The notes below the pieces were generated by a model. The model searched no databases. It had not been told where the DNA came from and saw only the letters and a list, made by a program, of their open reading frames with translations. Shown piece by piece: positions 16,247 through 26,591 of a stretch of DNA of 64,000 nt. This DNA is from Paenibacillus bovis (GTDB lineage Bacteria; Bacillota; Bacilli; Paenibacillales; Paenibacillaceae). The stretch is taken from the NCBI RefSeq assembly GCF_001421015.2, contig NZ_CP013023.1, positions 3,899,501 to 3,963,500 of the forward strand. Reading direction: 5' to 3'. The position numbers and the translations under genes are program-made. Each line of letters opens with the position of its first letter. The first letter of the stretch is position 1.

Positions 16247-17350
16247 TTACACCTCTTTCTTTAAAAGCTCAACCGTTCGGCGCACCAGGTCATAATCGAC
16301 ATTGCGATTAATTTCCACTTTGCCAATCTCCAGCGGCACGACAAAAGTCATCTGTCCTTCCAGAAACTTTTTGTCATGCATCATGGCAGTCATAATCCGG
16401 TCTACACTTAAGTGTTCCGGCAGCACGGTAGGCAGTCCAAGCGACTGCAGCATTTCACGGGTCGTATCGACCAGTCCCGGTTCTGCGCCGAGTGCTTCGC
16501 CGATCAGAGCGGAACCAACCATTCCGATCGAAATGGCTTCGCCATGAATAATCTCGCCATAACCGGCTACTGCCTCGATCGCATGACCGATCGTATGACC
16601 CAGATTGAGAATTGCACGCAGATCATTTTCCCGCTCATCCTTGGATACTACTGCAGCTTTGATCGAACAGCCTTTTTCCAGGCCGTATCCCATTGCCTGC
16701 ATATCTACAGACTTGAGTTCTTCTGCATGTTCCAGACACCAATAGGCAAATTCACGATCCCAGATCAGTCCATGCTTGACCATCTCAGCGAGTCCCGCAT
16801 ATACTTCGCGGGCAGGCAGCGTTTTGAGCGTAGACAGATCATACAGAACCAATTCCGGCTGATGGAATACGCCGATCATATTTTTGGCAAGAGGATGATT
16901 GATCGCTACTTTGCCACCTACACTGCTGTCATGGGCGAGTACGGTAGTAGGCATCTGCACAAAACGAATACCTCTCATGTACGTACCTGCTACAAAACCG
17001 GCCAGATCACCTACAACACCGCCGCCAAGAGCAATAACTGCAGATTTGCGATCCAGACCACCTTCAATTGCTTTGGTCATCACTGCTTCAAAAACAGACA
17101 GCGATTTGGATGTCTCGCCAGAACCTACAATCGCCGTGACTACCTTGAATCCGGAAGCAGTCAGTGACTGCTCCAGAATACCAAGATAAGGATCAGCTAC
17201 TTTTTCATCCGTAACAATCAACAGCGGGCTCTGCTTGGAGAGCTGATGTTTCTCCAGATAGCTTCCCGCTTGCTGCAGCAGACCTTCACCGATATAAATA
17301 GGATAGGAACGTTCGCCAAGTTGAACGTTCACTGTCCGGATATCAGTCAT
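16247..17350 (-). CDS. aroB: 3-dehydroquinate synthase
   Basis: 367 aa NAD-dependent enzyme. GDGETxK-like VGSGETSKS near 76, GGGVVGDLAGF (109-119), metal-binding Glu/His in EMVKHGLI and NLGHTIGHAIE. Second step of the shikimate pathway. Adjoins aroC with a one-base overlap. Confidence 0.96.
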   Translation of the reverse strand: MTDIRTVNVQLGERSYPIYIGEGLLQQAGSYLEKHQLSKQSPLLIVTDEKVADPYLGILEQSLTASGFKVVTAIVGSGETSKSLSVFEAVMTKAIEGGLDRKSAVIALGGGVVGDLAGFVAGTYMRGIRFVQMPTTVLAHDSSVGGKVAINHPLAKNMIGVFHQPELVLYDLSTLKTLPAREVYAGLAEMVKHGLIWDREFAYWCLEHAEELKSVDMQAMGYGLEKGCSIKAAVVSKDERENDLRAILNLGHTIGHAIEAVAGYGEIIHGEAISIGMVGSALIGEALGAEPGLVDTTREMLQSLGLPTVLPEHLSVDRIMTAMMHDKKFLEGQMTFVVPLEIGKVEINRNVDYDLVRRTVELLKKEV

Positions 17351-18519
17351 TAGTATTCATCCACCTGTGCCTGGTAGTTTTCCAAGTTTTTGCGGATCTC
17401 CGTCATGGAATCACCGCCGAATTTTTCCAGGAAAGCCTTGGCTACTTCCCAGGCGACCACACTCTCCATAACCACGCTGGCTGCCGGAACCGCACATGCG
17501 TCCGAGCGTTCCACCTGAGCGGTGAATGGTTCTTTGGTATCGATATCTACGCTTTGCAGCGGCTTGTACAGCGTCGGAATCGGCTTCATCACGCCGCGTA
17601 CGACGATTGGCATACCATTGGTCATACCGCCTTCGAATCCGCCCAGGCGATTCGTCGCACGGTGGTAGCCTTGCTCCTCATTGTACATAATCTCGTCGTG
17701 CACCTGGGAACCGCGAATATGTCCTGCTTCAAAGCCAATACCGATTTCCACACCTTTGAAAGCATTGATAGACATAACCGCTTGTGCAATACGCGCATCC
17801 AGCTTGCGATCATACTGTACATAACTGCCCAGTCCAACCGGAACGCCTTCGATGATGCATTCTACGATACCACCGATCGAATCGCCTTCTTTTTTGATCT
17901 GATCGATATAAGCTTCCATTTTCTGTTCGGTTTCTTTGTCAACGACACGTACAGAAGATTCTTCGGTACGGGCAACCAGCTCATCAAGCGGCAGATTATT
18001 CGGTGGTGCTTCGATCTCACCGATTCGGATAACCTGTCCACCAACTTTGATGCCAAAGGATGCTAGGAATTGACGTGCAACAGCACCTACGGCTACACGA
18101 ATAGCAGTCTCGCGTGCACTGGAGCGCTCCAGTACATTACGCAGGTCTTTGTGATTGTACTTGAGGCCGCCATTCAGATCGGCATGACCGGGACGAGGAC
18201 GGTGAACACGACGTTTCTCTTCATCTGTTCCTTCCATCGGTTCAATATTCATAATTTTGGTCCAGTGCTTCCAGTCATTATTGGCAACGACCAGTGCAAC
18301 CGGCGCACCTGTTGTATAGCCGTGACGAACACCACCTACGATATCCGCTGTATCTTTTTCAATTTGCATCCGGCGACCGCGGCCATATCCTTTTTGACGG
18401 CGTGCCAGCTGGAAATTCAATTCTTCAAAATCAAGCTGCAGCTCACTTGGTAGCCCTTCAATAATTGCAGTCAGCTGGGGTCCGTGAGTCTCCCCTGCTG
18501 TTAAGTAACGTATACTCAT
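17350..18519 (-). CDS. aroC: Chorismate synthase
   Basis: 389 aa. Signature GETHG near the N-terminus, [40 protein letters not shown], and the C-terminal [13 protein letters not shown]. Makes chorismate from EPSP with reduced FMN. First gene of the aro-trp cluster, with a good promoter at 18582-18611 (the B. subtilis name for this gene is aroF). Confidence 0.96.
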   Translation of the reverse strand: MSIRYLTAGETHGPQLTAIIEGLPSELQLDFEELNFQLARRQKGYGRGRRMQIEKDTADIVGGVRHGYTTGAPVALVVANNDWKHWTKIMNIEPMEGTDEEKRRVHRPRPGHADLNGGLKYNHKDLRNVLERSSARETAIRVAVGAVARQFLASFGIKVGGQVIRIGEIEAPPNNLPLDELVARTEESSVRVVDKETEQKMEAYIDQIKKEGDSIGGIVECIIEGVPVGLGSYVQYDRKLDARIAQAVMSINAFKGVEIGIGFEAGHIRGSQVHDEIMYNEEQGYHRATNRLGGFEGGMTNGMPIVVRGVMKPIPTLYKPLQSVDIDTKEPFTAQVERSDACAVPAASVVMESVVAWEVAKAFLEKFGGDSMTEIRKNLENYQAQVDEY

Positions 18520-18581
18520 TTTGCGTTCCCCCTTTAAACTGTTAAACTGTGCATCGCTAAAATCCGTAATTACCTTTGCTT

Positions 18582-18611
18582 ATTATAGTACAGCCTTTGT
18601 CCATTTGACAA
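18582..18611 (-). promoter_or_regulatory. Promoter of aroC
   Basis: Minus-strand -35 TTGTCA (18606-18611), 18-base spacer, -10 TATAAT (18582-18587), about 60 bases before the aroC ATG. Confidence 0.6.
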
Positions 18612-18670
18612 GGAACGTCAAACAATGCATTTTCACAAAGAAAGCTGTATATTTTCTGCCGGATATAACA

Positions 18671-18714
18671 AAAACACGCTGTCTGCTGCCGTAGCAGAAC
18701 AGACTGCGTGTTTT
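18671..18714 (-). terminator. Terminator after cheR
   Basis: AAAACACGC-GTCTG / CAGAC-GCGTGTTTT long stem with T-rich tail, between cheR and the aroC promoter. Confidence 0.7.
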
Positions 18715-18787
18715 ATGGATCATCGCAAATAATAAGTCATTTCTATTTTACGGGACAGCTAGAGATCATCCCGTAAAGCGGTATTTC

Positions 18788-18874
18788 TTATTCATTAAAA
18801 TAGAGTTGTAAGTAATTCACCACTGCTGCATAGTTTGCCTCTGCCGGACGAATATTCCAGTATTCATCCGGCAT
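18788..18874 (-). CDS. Possible small ORF, 28 aa
   Basis: Starts MPDEYWNIRPAE and ends LQLYFNE. The composition looks protein-like, and the frame extends upstream to a TAA 24 bases before the ATG. No Shine-Dalgarno is visible. A 9-bp hairpin (TTTACGGGA / TCCCGTAAA) follows it. It may be the tail of a decayed gene. The rest of 18520-18936 holds only the cheR terminator and the aroC promoter. Confidence 0.2.
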   Translation of the reverse strand: MPDEYWNIRPAEANYAAVVNYLQLYFNE

Positions 18875-18936
18875 CCAGCGGCCACGCAGCCGGTTCCCTT
18901 ATGCAACTACTTTTCGTTCTTGCTTGACAGCTCTAA

Positions 18937-19737
18937 TCAGCCGTTTTTGTGATAGAAGAACGTCTCGGATGAATCAAATCCGTATTGTGCCGGAGAGAAA
19001 ATCTGCTCCGTACTGCCTACAAACAATACGCCGCCCGGACGCAGACTCGCTGCAAACTTGTGGTACAGCATACTTTTGGCTTCTTCAGTAAAATAAATCA
19101 TGACATTACGGCATACAATCAGGTCATATCCGGTTTCAAACGTATCTGTCAACAAATTCCCTTTGCGGAATTGTACCGCCTTTTTGAGATTGTCATTTAC
19201 AGCAAACATATGACCGTTCGGTGTAAAATGGCGCTTGGCAACATCTGCTGGCACATCCTTGAGAGAACGCTCTAGATACAGCCCTTTTTTGGCTTTTTCC
19301 AATGCACCATCATCAATATCCGTAGCATGCAGTGTTGTTGAAGACAGAATATTTTTATCGGCCAAAATCGTAGCAATCGTATATGGCTCTTCACCTGTAG
19401 AGCAGGCAGCACTCCATACCTTCAGGTTTTTGCCACTTTTCTGCAGTTGCGGCAAAATGCTGTCGCGCAGTACTTCCCAACGGTTCGGGTTGCGCCAGAA
19501 TTCGGATACATTGATTGTCATCCGATCGAGGAATTCATAAAACAATGATTTATCCTTGAGCATCGCTTCGAAAAATGCAGAAAATGTGTTAAATCCATTT
19601 TTGGTACGCAGTGTTGTCAATCTGCGCTTCATTTGTGCTTCCTTATACTGTGCTAAGTCAATGCCCGTACTATCTTTCACTTTTTTGATGAAACCTGTAT
19701 AGTCCGAGTCTGGTTGAACGGCATCATTTGTAAGCAT
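18937..19737 (-). CDS. cheR: CheR chemotaxis protein methyltransferase
   Basis: 266 aa: N-terminal helical CheR_N domain with basic QMKRRLTTLR (36-45), then a SAM-binding domain with KVWSAACSTGEEPYTIA (106-122) and DLIVCRNVMIYF. Methylates glutamates of chemoreceptors. A lone chemotaxis gene between ndk and aroC, the same position as in B. subtilis. Confidence 0.94.
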   Translation of the reverse strand: MLTNDAVQPDSDYTGFIKKVKDSTGIDLAQYKEAQMKRRLTTLRTKNGFNTFSAFFEAMLKDKSLFYEFLDRMTINVSEFWRNPNRWEVLRDSILPQLQKSGKNLKVWSAACSTGEEPYTIATILADKNILSSTTLHATDIDDGALEKAKKGLYLERSLKDVPADVAKRHFTPNGHMFAVNDNLKKAVQFRKGNLLTDTFETGYDLIVCRNVMIYFTEEAKSMLYHKFAASLRPGGVLFVGSTEQIFSPAQYGFDSSETFFYHKNG

Positions 19738-19787
19738 GGCATCACTTCCTTGAGTTCATAATGAGTGTAGTCCATGCGAGGGTATGT

Positions 19788-20231
19788 TTAGAGCCAGACG
19801 GAAATATTTTTCTCGTAAACGCTTAATTCGTCTGGAGTAAAAAAGTTCGCGATCTCTCGTTCTGCACTTTCAGGCGCATCGGAGCCATGAATCAGATTGA
19901 AAGGAGTGTGGGCAGCGAAATCCCCACGGATCGTGCCAGGCAATGCTTCGGTCACTTTGGTTTTGCCCATCAATGTACGGGATAATGTGATGACATCGTC
20001 ACCTTCCCATACCATGGCAAATACCGGTCCCGAAGTAATGAAGTCGATAAGTTCTCCGTAGAACACTTTGCCTTCATGTTCGGCATAATGCCGTTTGGCC
20101 TGCTCTTCCGTCGGAATAAGAAACTTGCCTCCGATCAATTTGAATCCTTTGTCTTCGAAGCGGCTGATAATGCGTCCCATTAACCCCCGCTGTACTCCAT
20201 CAGGTTTAATCATCAAAAATGTGCGTTCCAT
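19788..20231 (-). CDS. ndk: Nucleoside diphosphate kinase
   Basis: 147 aa. Catalytic H115 in [31 protein letters not shown] at the start and RGDFA. GGAGAGTGAATCA precedes the ATG. Balances NTP pools. Confidence 0.96.
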   Translation of the reverse strand: MERTFLMIKPDGVQRGLMGRIISRFEDKGFKLIGGKFLIPTEEQAKRHYAEHEGKVFYGELIDFITSGPVFAMVWEGDDVITLSRTLMGKTKVTEALPGTIRGDFAAHTPFNLIHGSDAPESAEREIANFFTPDELSVYEKNISVWL

Positions 20232-20533
20232 TGATTCACTCTCCTGTTATCTACAAAGTGATCTGCTATCGGAGCAATTTCAAGATGCCCACTTGTGTAT
20301 TCTAACAGAAAGTGTGAATTACAGAAAGAAACACCATCATATACGTTTCCGACATTTTTTGATAAAATATGCCCTTTTCGGAGTACATTACTTGTTATGC
20401 GCCTGATTTCCGACAAGCAACCAGCCTTTGATGCGGTTAGCGGAAAGCCATTCACATACTTCGTAACTTATATATCGACCGGAGGTGGTCTCTCTGTTAG
20501 TTCTTGTCGAGAAATGTTTTGAAATTAACGTTA
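20232..20533. other. Intergenic stretch, no gene seen
   Basis: Several short frames overlap here on both strands, but none has a ribosome binding site plus a protein-like sequence. It presumably holds the ndk promoter (TAGAAT-like -10 near 20305). Confidence 0.4.
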
Positions 20534-21508
20534 TTAATGGGAGCGCTTAGCAACAAAATGAGCAATTTCCTGCAAATGCTTCTGTGTTTTGCCGGATGGC
20601 AGCTGCTGCAAAGCATCCATCGCTTTTTGGATATAACGGTCTGCCAGAGCTTCTGCCTGCTCGATTCCCCGACTGCCGCGTACCATTTGTACCGCCTGTT
20701 TTACATCAGTCTCTCCATTGGCCTGATGAATGCGTTGAATCTCGGCAAGCAGTGGCTCCCGAAGAGAATCTTGCTGCAGGGCATACAGTACCGGCAGCGT
20801 AATATTGCCCTGGCGCAGATCGCTGCCTGGCGGTTTGCCGATCTGTTTTTCCGTACCGCATAGATCCAGCACATCATCACGAATCTGAAAAGCCATGCCT
20901 ACATTATAGCCGTAACGATACAGCTGACGTGTTACTTCACGTGGCGCATCGGCAGCCAATCCGCCCAACTGACAGCTGATGGCAATCAGTAAAGCCGTTT
21001 TGCGGCGAATCCGCAGTAGATAACGGCGAATCGTCTGGTCCGTATTGAAGAAGTCACGAATCTGCTCCATCTCGCCGATCGACATCTGTACCATTGCCTT
21101 GGCGAGTACACGATGAATCTCAGGGTTCTCCAGTCTCGCTACAATCACGAGGGCTTTGGCATAAATATAGTCACCGGTATACATGGCGATCCGGTTATCC
21201 CATTTGGACTTGACTGTCAGCTGCCCACGACGGGTCTCTGCATCATCAATAACATCATCATGGACCAGAGAAGCCATATGGATCAGTTCAAGCGGAACCG
21301 CCACATTGCTAAGACGTTCCAAATCGTAGTTGCCATACTTGCCTGCAAGCAGCACAAAAGCGGGACGAAGCCGCTTTCCTCCCGCTTTCAACAGATGAAG
21401 TGAAGTTTCATTAAGCAACGCATGCTCGGTATCAATGCTGCGGCTGAGCTCACGTTCGATTACGTTCATATCTTTTTTTAGTGTCCCGAAAATGTCCAGT
21501 AGTTTCAT
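20534..21508 (-). CDS. hepT: Heptaprenyl diphosphate synthase component II (trans-prenyl synthase)
   Basis: 324 aa. First Asp-rich motif in LVHDDVIDDAETRRG (D84-D88), second in QIRDDVLDLCG, and GGKRLRPA near 43-50. The catalytic subunit that, with HepS (24665-25516), builds the menaquinone side chain. It overlaps the mqnA stop by 4 bases. Confidence 0.92.
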   Translation of the reverse strand: MKLLDIFGTLKKDMNVIERELSRSIDTEHALLNETSLHLLKAGGKRLRPAFVLLAGKYGNYDLERLSNVAVPLELIHMASLVHDDVIDDAETRRGQLTVKSKWDNRIAMYTGDYIYAKALVIVARLENPEIHRVLAKAMVQMSIGEMEQIRDFFNTDQTIRRYLLRIRRKTALLIAISCQLGGLAADAPREVTRQLYRYGYNVGMAFQIRDDVLDLCGTEKQIGKPPGSDLRQGNITLPVLYALQQDSLREPLLAEIQRIHQANGETDVKQAVQMVRGSRGIEQAEALADRYIQKAMDALQQLPSGKTQKHLQEIAHFVAKRSH

Positions 21509-22368
21509 TCGTTCACCCGTGTCATCATATTGTCAGTCCATAATTCCATATTCACTTTATGATCCAGCAGACCGAGCTCATAGGCATATTGAAAATAAAG
21601 AGCAAGCCCCTGCTGTTCCTTGTCTCCAAAATCATACCATAATTGCCGGAAGTAATGTTCCCAGTATTCATGACTGCCACCCATTTTCTGACGAGCTTCA
21701 TGAATAACCGGATCCAGATCAGCTACGCTGCGCTGCTTGCTGATACGCAGCTGTTCGCCAATTTCGGTTACCAGCTCCGGATAGACCGCTGCAAACCGCT
21801 TGTTTACTGCCCAGACGGCAAAGGTCATGCTAAGACCGGTCCATTCTTTCCATTCCAGTCCGAGATCGGTAATAATATAGCCTGTGTCACGCTGTGCCGC
21901 CGCAATCGCATGATCGCCGATCAGCAGAGCCGCATCACAGCGCTCCATCATCTCGTCCAGCTGAGGATCCATCGATACATATTCCGGTTGGTGCCCATAT
22001 CTTTTATCCAGAATAATTTTGAGCAGATTAATAGAAGTGGCTGAAGTATTTGTCAGCGCGATCGTTCCACTTCCCAGTTCCGCTACCGGTTTTCTGGAAA
22101 ACAGAAGAATCGATCCGACCGCATTTTGCGCACTTACCGACAAATCTGGCAGCAACCAGAAATCGTCAGAACGTGTTCCATAAGCAAAAGAAGATACCGG
22201 AGTAACAAACAAACGGTCTTCCAGCAGACCACGGTTCAGATTAGCCGGAAGATCGCTGTGTATGACAGCCGGTACAGACAATTGTGCCGGATCAAAATTC
22301 TGATAGATCGGCCAATCATTTGTATATTCAATTTTACCGATTTTGATCGGCAATTCAAATTCACTCAC
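21505..22368 (-). CDS. mqnA: MqnA, chorismate dehydratase (futalosine menaquinone pathway)
   Basis: About 287 aa, the size of MqnA. It starts FELPIKIGKIEYTNDWPIYQ, followed by the SSFAYG and TSATSINLL motifs of this periplasmic-binding-protein-fold enzyme. Dehydrates chorismate to 3-enolpyruvylbenzoate, the first futalosine step. GTG at 22368 preceded by GGGGGAA at 5-6 nt is preferred over the ATG 5 codons upstream, which overlaps the SD and the ubiX-like stop. Other mqn genes are not in the window. Confidence 0.88.
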   Translation of the reverse strand: MSEFELPIKIGKIEYTNDWPIYQNFDPAQLSVPAVIHSDLPANLNRGLLEDRLFVTPVSSFAYGTRSDDFWLLPDLSVSAQNAVGSILLFSRKPVAELGSGTIALTNTSATSINLLKIILDKRYGHQPEYVSMDPQLDEMMERCDAALLIGDHAIAAAQRDTGYIITDLGLEWKEWTGLSMTFAVWAVNKRFAAVYPELVTEIGEQLRISKQRSVADLDPVIHEARQKMGGSHEYWEHYFRQLWYDFGDKEQQGLALYFQYAYELGLLDHKVNMELWTDNMMTRVNE

Positions 22369-22370
22369 TG

Positions 22371-23036
22371 TTATTCCCCCCATCGTTCAAATAAATGATG
22401 CTCAATATCAAGGATATCGAGCACTTTGCCAACTACAAAGTCGACAGCATCTTCCAGTGTCTGAGGGCGATAATAAAAAGCCGGCATCGCCGGAATGATG
22501 CTGACTCCCATATGAGCCAGCTTGAGCATATTTTCCAGGTGAATCGCATGCAAAGGTGTTTCTCTTGGAACTATAACCAGTTTCCGTTCTTCTTTAATCA
22601 TCACATCAGCTGCACGGGTCATCAAATTAGCAGAAATGCCTCCGGCTATATTCGCCAGTGTGCCCATGGAACAAGGAATAATGATCATGGCTTTCACACG
22701 AAATGATCCACTTGCAATCGATGCTCCAATATCCGAAAAGGAATGATACACCAGCTTGCCCGGCAGGGAGCCGAAATGCCCATCAAGCATCTCTTCCCTG
22801 CTGGAAGCAGTCCAGTCCAGTTCTTCCTTGAGCACTCTCCACCCGGCATTCGAGATCACCAGGTGGACACTGTAGCCCATCGATAACAGTATTTCAGTCA
22901 GACGAACACCATACACGGAACCACTGGCTCCGGTAATGCCAATCACATAACGCTTGCCGGCATGATCAGGATGATAGCCGGCAGGGAACGAAGCGACAGA
23001 CTCGGACGGTGTATGTTCCGGACGGTTTACCACCAT
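22371..23036 (-). CDS. ubiX: UbiX-family flavin prenyltransferase
   Basis: 221 aa. FMN-binding GITGASGSVYGVRL near 33-46, LVISNAGWRVL, PCSMGTLANIAGG, RKLVIVPRETPLH and MPAFYYRPQTLEDAVDFVVGKVLD. Makes prenyl-FMN for a UbiD-type decarboxylase. Sits between ubiA-like and mqnA, as in futalosine-pathway clusters. It overlaps its upstream neighbour by 10 bases. Confidence 0.9.
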   Translation of the reverse strand: MVVNRPEHTPSESVASFPAGYHPDHAGKRYVIGITGASGSVYGVRLTEILLSMGYSVHLVISNAGWRVLKEELDWTASSREEMLDGHFGSLPGKLVYHSFSDIGASIASGSFRVKAMIIIPCSMGTLANIAGGISANLMTRAADVMIKEERKLVIVPRETPLHAIHLENMLKLAHMGVSIIPAMPAFYYRPQTLEDAVDFVVGKVLDILDIEHHLFERWGE

Positions 23037-23902
23037 TGCTTAACCGCCAGATCGATCAGAGTAAAGACAAACATAATAATACTAAGCGCTCCGTTCATAG
23101 TGAAGAAAGCGGTCTGCAGACGGCTCAGGTCTTTTGGTGTAACAATATAGTGCTCGTAGAACAGAATCGCACAGGCAATAATAACACCCGCGATATACCA
23201 CCAGCCCAGATCGGTAATAAACAGCAAACTGATCAGACCGGCAGCCGTAATTACATGGAATCCCTGGGCGATTTTCAGTGCGCGCGGAATACCAAAGCGG
23301 CTTGGAATCGAATGCAGTCCTTCCTTGCGATCGAACTCTGCATCATCACAGGCATAGATGACATCAAATCCGGCTGTCCAGAACGTGATAGCGATATAGA
23401 ATACAATAGCTGCCCAGTCGATTCGGCCAGCGACAGCTACCCAGCCGCCCAGCGGCGCAAGCGCAATCGTCATTCCGAGTACAACATGGCACAGCCAGGT
23501 AAAGCGTTTGGTAAAGGAATAAATAATCAGCATAAAGACTGCAATCGGCAGTAGCTTGAAGGCCAGCGGCGATAGCTGTGTAACAGCCCAGAAAAAGACG
23601 ACCAGCGAAATCACAATAAAGATAACAACCTCGCCGGAGCGAAGCAGCCCGGCAGGAATAGCCCGCATCATCGTACGCGGATTTTTACCGTCAAACGTAC
23701 GGTCAATTAGACGATTCAGTCCCATTGCTGCACTGCGTGCACCAACCATGGCGACCAGAATCCATACAATCTGCTCCCAGGTCGGCAGATGGCCTTTTAC
23801 TACATAAGATCCCAGCATCGCGCCCATAAAAGCAAACGGCAGGGCAAACAACGTATGCTCAATTTTGATCATTTCCAAAAATATCTTAATCTTTTTAAAC
23901 AT
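23027..23902 (-). CDS. UbiA-family prenyltransferase (MqnP-type)
   Basis: 291 aa, eight to nine membrane segments. First Asp motif NRLIDRTFD (63-71), second in YACDDAEFDRKEGLHS. AAGGAG lies 7 bases before the ATG at 23902; the 14 codons upstream belong to the menG 3' end. In this context it most likely attaches the heptaprenyl chain to 1,4-dihydroxy-6-naphthoate rather than to 4-hydroxybenzoate. Confidence 0.88.
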   Translation of the reverse strand: MFKKIKIFLEMIKIEHTLFALPFAFMGAMLGSYVVKGHLPTWEQIVWILVAMVGARSAAMGLNRLIDRTFDGKNPRTMMRAIPAGLLRSGEVVIFIVISLVVFFWAVTQLSPLAFKLLPIAVFMLIIYSFTKRFTWLCHVVLGMTIALAPLGGWVAVAGRIDWAAIVFYIAITFWTAGFDVIYACDDAEFDRKEGLHSIPSRFGIPRALKIAQGFHVITAAGLISLLFITDLGWWYIAGVIIACAILFYEHYIVTPKDLSRLQTAFFTMNGALSIIMFVFTLIDLAVKQWW

Positions 23903-24626
23903 CCTGCTTCTCCTTGATCCCAATATGAAGTGCTGCAATTCCACCGGTCAGCGGATAAGCCTGTACCTGCTGCAGTCCGATATTACGGAATACACCAGCC
24001 AGCTCCTCGCGTCCAGGGAAAGCCTTGAGCGAATCCGGCAGCCATTTGTACTGCTCATAACGCTTGGCGACCAGCTTGCCCATCAGCGGCAGCAAATTCT
24101 GAAAATAAAAATAATACACGCCTTTAAATGGCTGCCAGGTTGGCTTGGACAGTTCCAGACATACCACCATGCCACCCGGTTTGACAACACGCTTCATTTC
24201 CTTGAGCGTCTTTTCCAGATCAGGTACATTGCGCAGCCCGAACCCGATCGTAACGTAGTCGAATGAGTTGTCTGCATACGGCAGATCCATCGCATTCCCC
24301 TGGGTCAACGTAATATTGTTGCTCCATCCGTCACGGTCAATTTTTTTCTGACCGAACTGAAGCATATTGGGACTGAAATCCAGTCCGCAGACCTGGCCGG
24401 TACCGCTGGCTTCCGCCAGACTGAGTGTCCAGTCACATGTGCCGCAGCACACATCCAGAGCCGAATCGCCCTGCTGTACATTCATTTTTTTCATTGTAAA
24501 TTTGCGCCATTTTTTGTGCATGCGGAAACTCAGCACATCATTCATCATATCGTATTGGGGCGCAATCGATTCAAAAACCGACTGGACAAATTGTTCCTTC
24601 GGTTTGGCACTTTCCGGTTTGTTCAT
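23895..24626 (-). CDS. menG: Demethylmenaquinone methyltransferase
   Basis: 243 aa class I SAM methyltransferase. DVCCGTCDWTLSLA (about 58-71), DFSPNMLQFGQKK, GNAMDLPY and ELSKPTWQPFKGVYYFYF, typical of UbiE/MenG. Last methylation in menaquinone synthesis. Confidence 0.92.
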   Translation of the reverse strand: MNKPESAKPKEQFVQSVFESIAPQYDMMNDVLSFRMHKKWRKFTMKKMNVQQGDSALDVCCGTCDWTLSLAEASGTGQVCGLDFSPNMLQFGQKKIDRDGWSNNITLTQGNAMDLPYADNSFDYVTIGFGLRNVPDLEKTLKEMKRVVKPGGMVVCLELSKPTWQPFKGVYYFYFQNLLPLMGKLVAKRYEQYKWLPDSLKAFPGREELAGVFRNIGLQQVQAYPLTGGIAALHIGIKEKQDV

Positions 24627-24664
24627 CGTCTTACCACCTCTTCTGGATTACTTGGATTATGCGG

Positions 24665-25516
24665 TTAGCGCAAAGTGGCATATACTTCCGTCAATGGAGC
24701 AACATCTGCACGCAGACGCTCATAACCCGGCTGCTGCAGACGCGATTGGATCACAGACAGCGATTGCTCCAGCAGCTGGCCAATTTGTTCTACTGCTCCA
24801 TATTGCTCATACCACTGCTGCCAGCGCGGGCTGTCTACCGGCTCTGCCATCATCGCTACCTGATCCTGCTGGGTAGCCTGCTCCAATGCATAATACAGGC
24901 TATAATGTCCAAATGGACGCTGCTGCAGGGAGGCCTGCTTGAGCTGCATATCCTCAGCCAATACCTCGCAGCGGCTGAATGCATACAGCATTTCTTCCCA
25001 CAGTTCAGCCCGATCTGCCGGAAGATAGGCTTTAAATGAAAGAAACAGCTGCATCTTCAGCTGTGTAATCGCCTCAATATACTGTTCGGAAGTAAGCATT
25101 GTTCTCTGTACCTGTTGATATAAATTCATTTTGAGACGGTTATTCTCGCAGATCGCTTCACTGAGCCTCGATACCATCTGAATCTCGCCTGCTTTGGCCA
25201 GTAGCTCGTAAAAGCGGCTACTAAAATAATCACCTGCCAGTACATTCAGCTGACGGGAACGCATTTTGGCTTCCTCCTGGTGCAGTGGAGAGGTATCAAT
25301 CCGGTCATGTGTATCCAGCGCCATCTGTACCAATCCGGTCACAAGGGAAAACAGCTGACCTCTATCCGCTTTCTGCTCCGTGTCTGCAGCTTCATTCAGA
25401 AAAGCCAGCAATAGACGAGCTCTAATATCCGGAAATTCGGGAATAGCGGTATGCTCCTGAATCATATCGTAGTCTGTATATTTTTGGGATGTTTCCAATA
25501 AGCGATACGGTTTCAT
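24665..25516 (-). CDS. hepS: Heptaprenyl diphosphate synthase component I
   Basis: 283 aa, all-helical, without the Asp-rich motifs of HepT. Assigned from size, helical content (LLAFLNEAADTE, LAGDYFSSRFYELLA) and position between mtrB and menG, exactly as in B. subtilis. Controls chain length with HepT. Confidence 0.85.
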   Translation of the reverse strand: MKPYRLLETSQKYTDYDMIQEHTAIPEFPDIRARLLLAFLNEAADTEQKADRGQLFSLVTGLVQMALDTHDRIDTSPLHQEEAKMRSRQLNVLAGDYFSSRFYELLAKAGEIQMVSRLSEAICENNRLKMNLYQQVQRTMLTSEQYIEAITQLKMQLFLSFKAYLPADRAELWEEMLYAFSRCEVLAEDMQLKQASLQQRPFGHYSLYYALEQATQQDQVAMMAEPVDSPRWQQWYEQYGAVEQIGQLLEQSLSVIQSRLQQPGYERLRADVAPLTEVYATLR

Positions 25517-25674
25517 CTCAGCCTCCGTGCCTTTATAGGCAAGTCTATATTTTCACAAACTATAATGTTTTAGATTTAAACATTTCAGTTCATTATAACA
25601 TATGTTTTTTCGACAAGACAGAGTAAGTGAACATTTGTAAGTTGATCATAATCCGGCTCGCAAAACAATAAAAT

Positions 25675-25720
25675 ACTGGCTTCCCTTCATTAAGTCCAGC
25701 TTAATAATAGGGAAGCCAGT
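25675..25720 (-). terminator. Terminator after mtrB
   Basis: ACTGGCTTCCC / GGGAAGCCAGT stem, followed on the minus strand by ATTTTATTGTTTT. Confidence 0.75.
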
Positions 25721-25761
25721 ATAGATGCTGCAGACTGCGGCTATAGGAGATGGCAGTCATA

Positions 25762-25998
25762 TTAATCTTCCGTTTTAACGGTACCGTGCTTAGTATGCAC
25801 TTCAGCGTCGCCCCTGATTTTGATCGCCGACGTATTCTCGGTAAACTGTACAATCAGCAGCTCGCCTTTGTCCAGCTTTTCCGTATGATGAAAACGGGTA
25901 TCACGGCCACGGGTCAGACCGATCACCTGTACTCCATTTTCCTTGGCTTTGATAACTACATAATCACCGTTAACAATTCCGTCTTTGGATGGTTCCAT
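25762..25998 (-). CDS. mtrB: TRAP, trp RNA-binding attenuation protein
   Basis: 78 aa, closely resembling the 75-aa B. subtilis protein. The tryptophan pocket [12 protein letters not shown] and the RNA-binding trio K41 (EKLDKG), K60 and R62 (AIKIRG) are conserved. Forms an 11-mer that binds GAG/UAG triplets when charged with tryptophan. A matching triplet cluster lies in the trpE leader at 15592-15642. Follows hbs as in Bacillus. Confidence 0.95.
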   Translation of the reverse strand: MEPSKDGIVNGDYVVIKAKENGVQVIGLTRGRDTRFHHTEKLDKGELLIVQFTENTSAIKIRGDAEVHTKHGTVKTED

Positions 25999-26051
25999 TA
26001 TTGCCTCCTTTTGCTTATGGCAGCTGTCCGGTCAAGCAGACGGACAGATAC

Positions 26052-26088
26052 GGAAAGGACCGTGAACATGAAGATCACGGTCCTTTCC
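26052..26088 (-). terminator. Terminator after hbs
   Basis: Perfect 14-bp stem GGAAAGGACCGTGA / TCACGGTCCTTTCC with a 9-base loop. It lacks a long T-run. Confidence 0.6.
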
Positions 26089-26109
26089 TGAACATGGAAT
26101 ATGTACAGC

Positions 26110-26382
26110 TTATTTAATTCCATCTTTCAGTGCTTTACCAGGTTTGAAAGCCGGGATTTTGCTCGCCGGGATTTCCATTTGCTCCCCAGTTTGCGGATTG
26201 CGTCCCATACGTGCAGAACGCTCACGAACTTCGAAGTTACCAAATCCAACCAGTTGGACTTTATCACCACTTTGCAGGGCGCTGGAGATTGCTTCGAAAA
26301 CAGCGTCAACTGCTTTTGTTGCATCTTTCTTCTGCAGTTCTGTTTTTTCAACAACCTGTGCGATCAGATCAGTTTTGTTCAT
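26110..26382 (-). CDS. hbs: HU family DNA-binding protein
   Basis: 90 aa. [14 protein letters not shown] start, the [21 protein letters not shown] beta arm, and [33 protein letters not shown] precedes the ATG. Nucleoid-associated protein. Confidence 0.96.
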   Translation of the reverse strand: MNKTDLIAQVVEKTELQKKDATKAVDAVFEAISSALQSGDKVQLVGFGNFEVRERSARMGRNPQTGEQMEIPASKIPAFKPGKALKDGIK

Positions 26383-26591
26383 GTGTATTCACCTCCTAAT
26401 GCAAATATAAGCTCTCCACTTGCTACTTTGGTTTTCGCATTAACGAAAATATAGGTAAACGCCGCGGAATTTTCGGAATATGGACTGTGCCAGCTATCGC
26501 CGGGACACAGAACACACCTATAGTAATACAGCTACCCTTTAATTTCAAGCGTTTTGCGCTTTTTTATCTGATATCGCTGAACTGCCAAGCA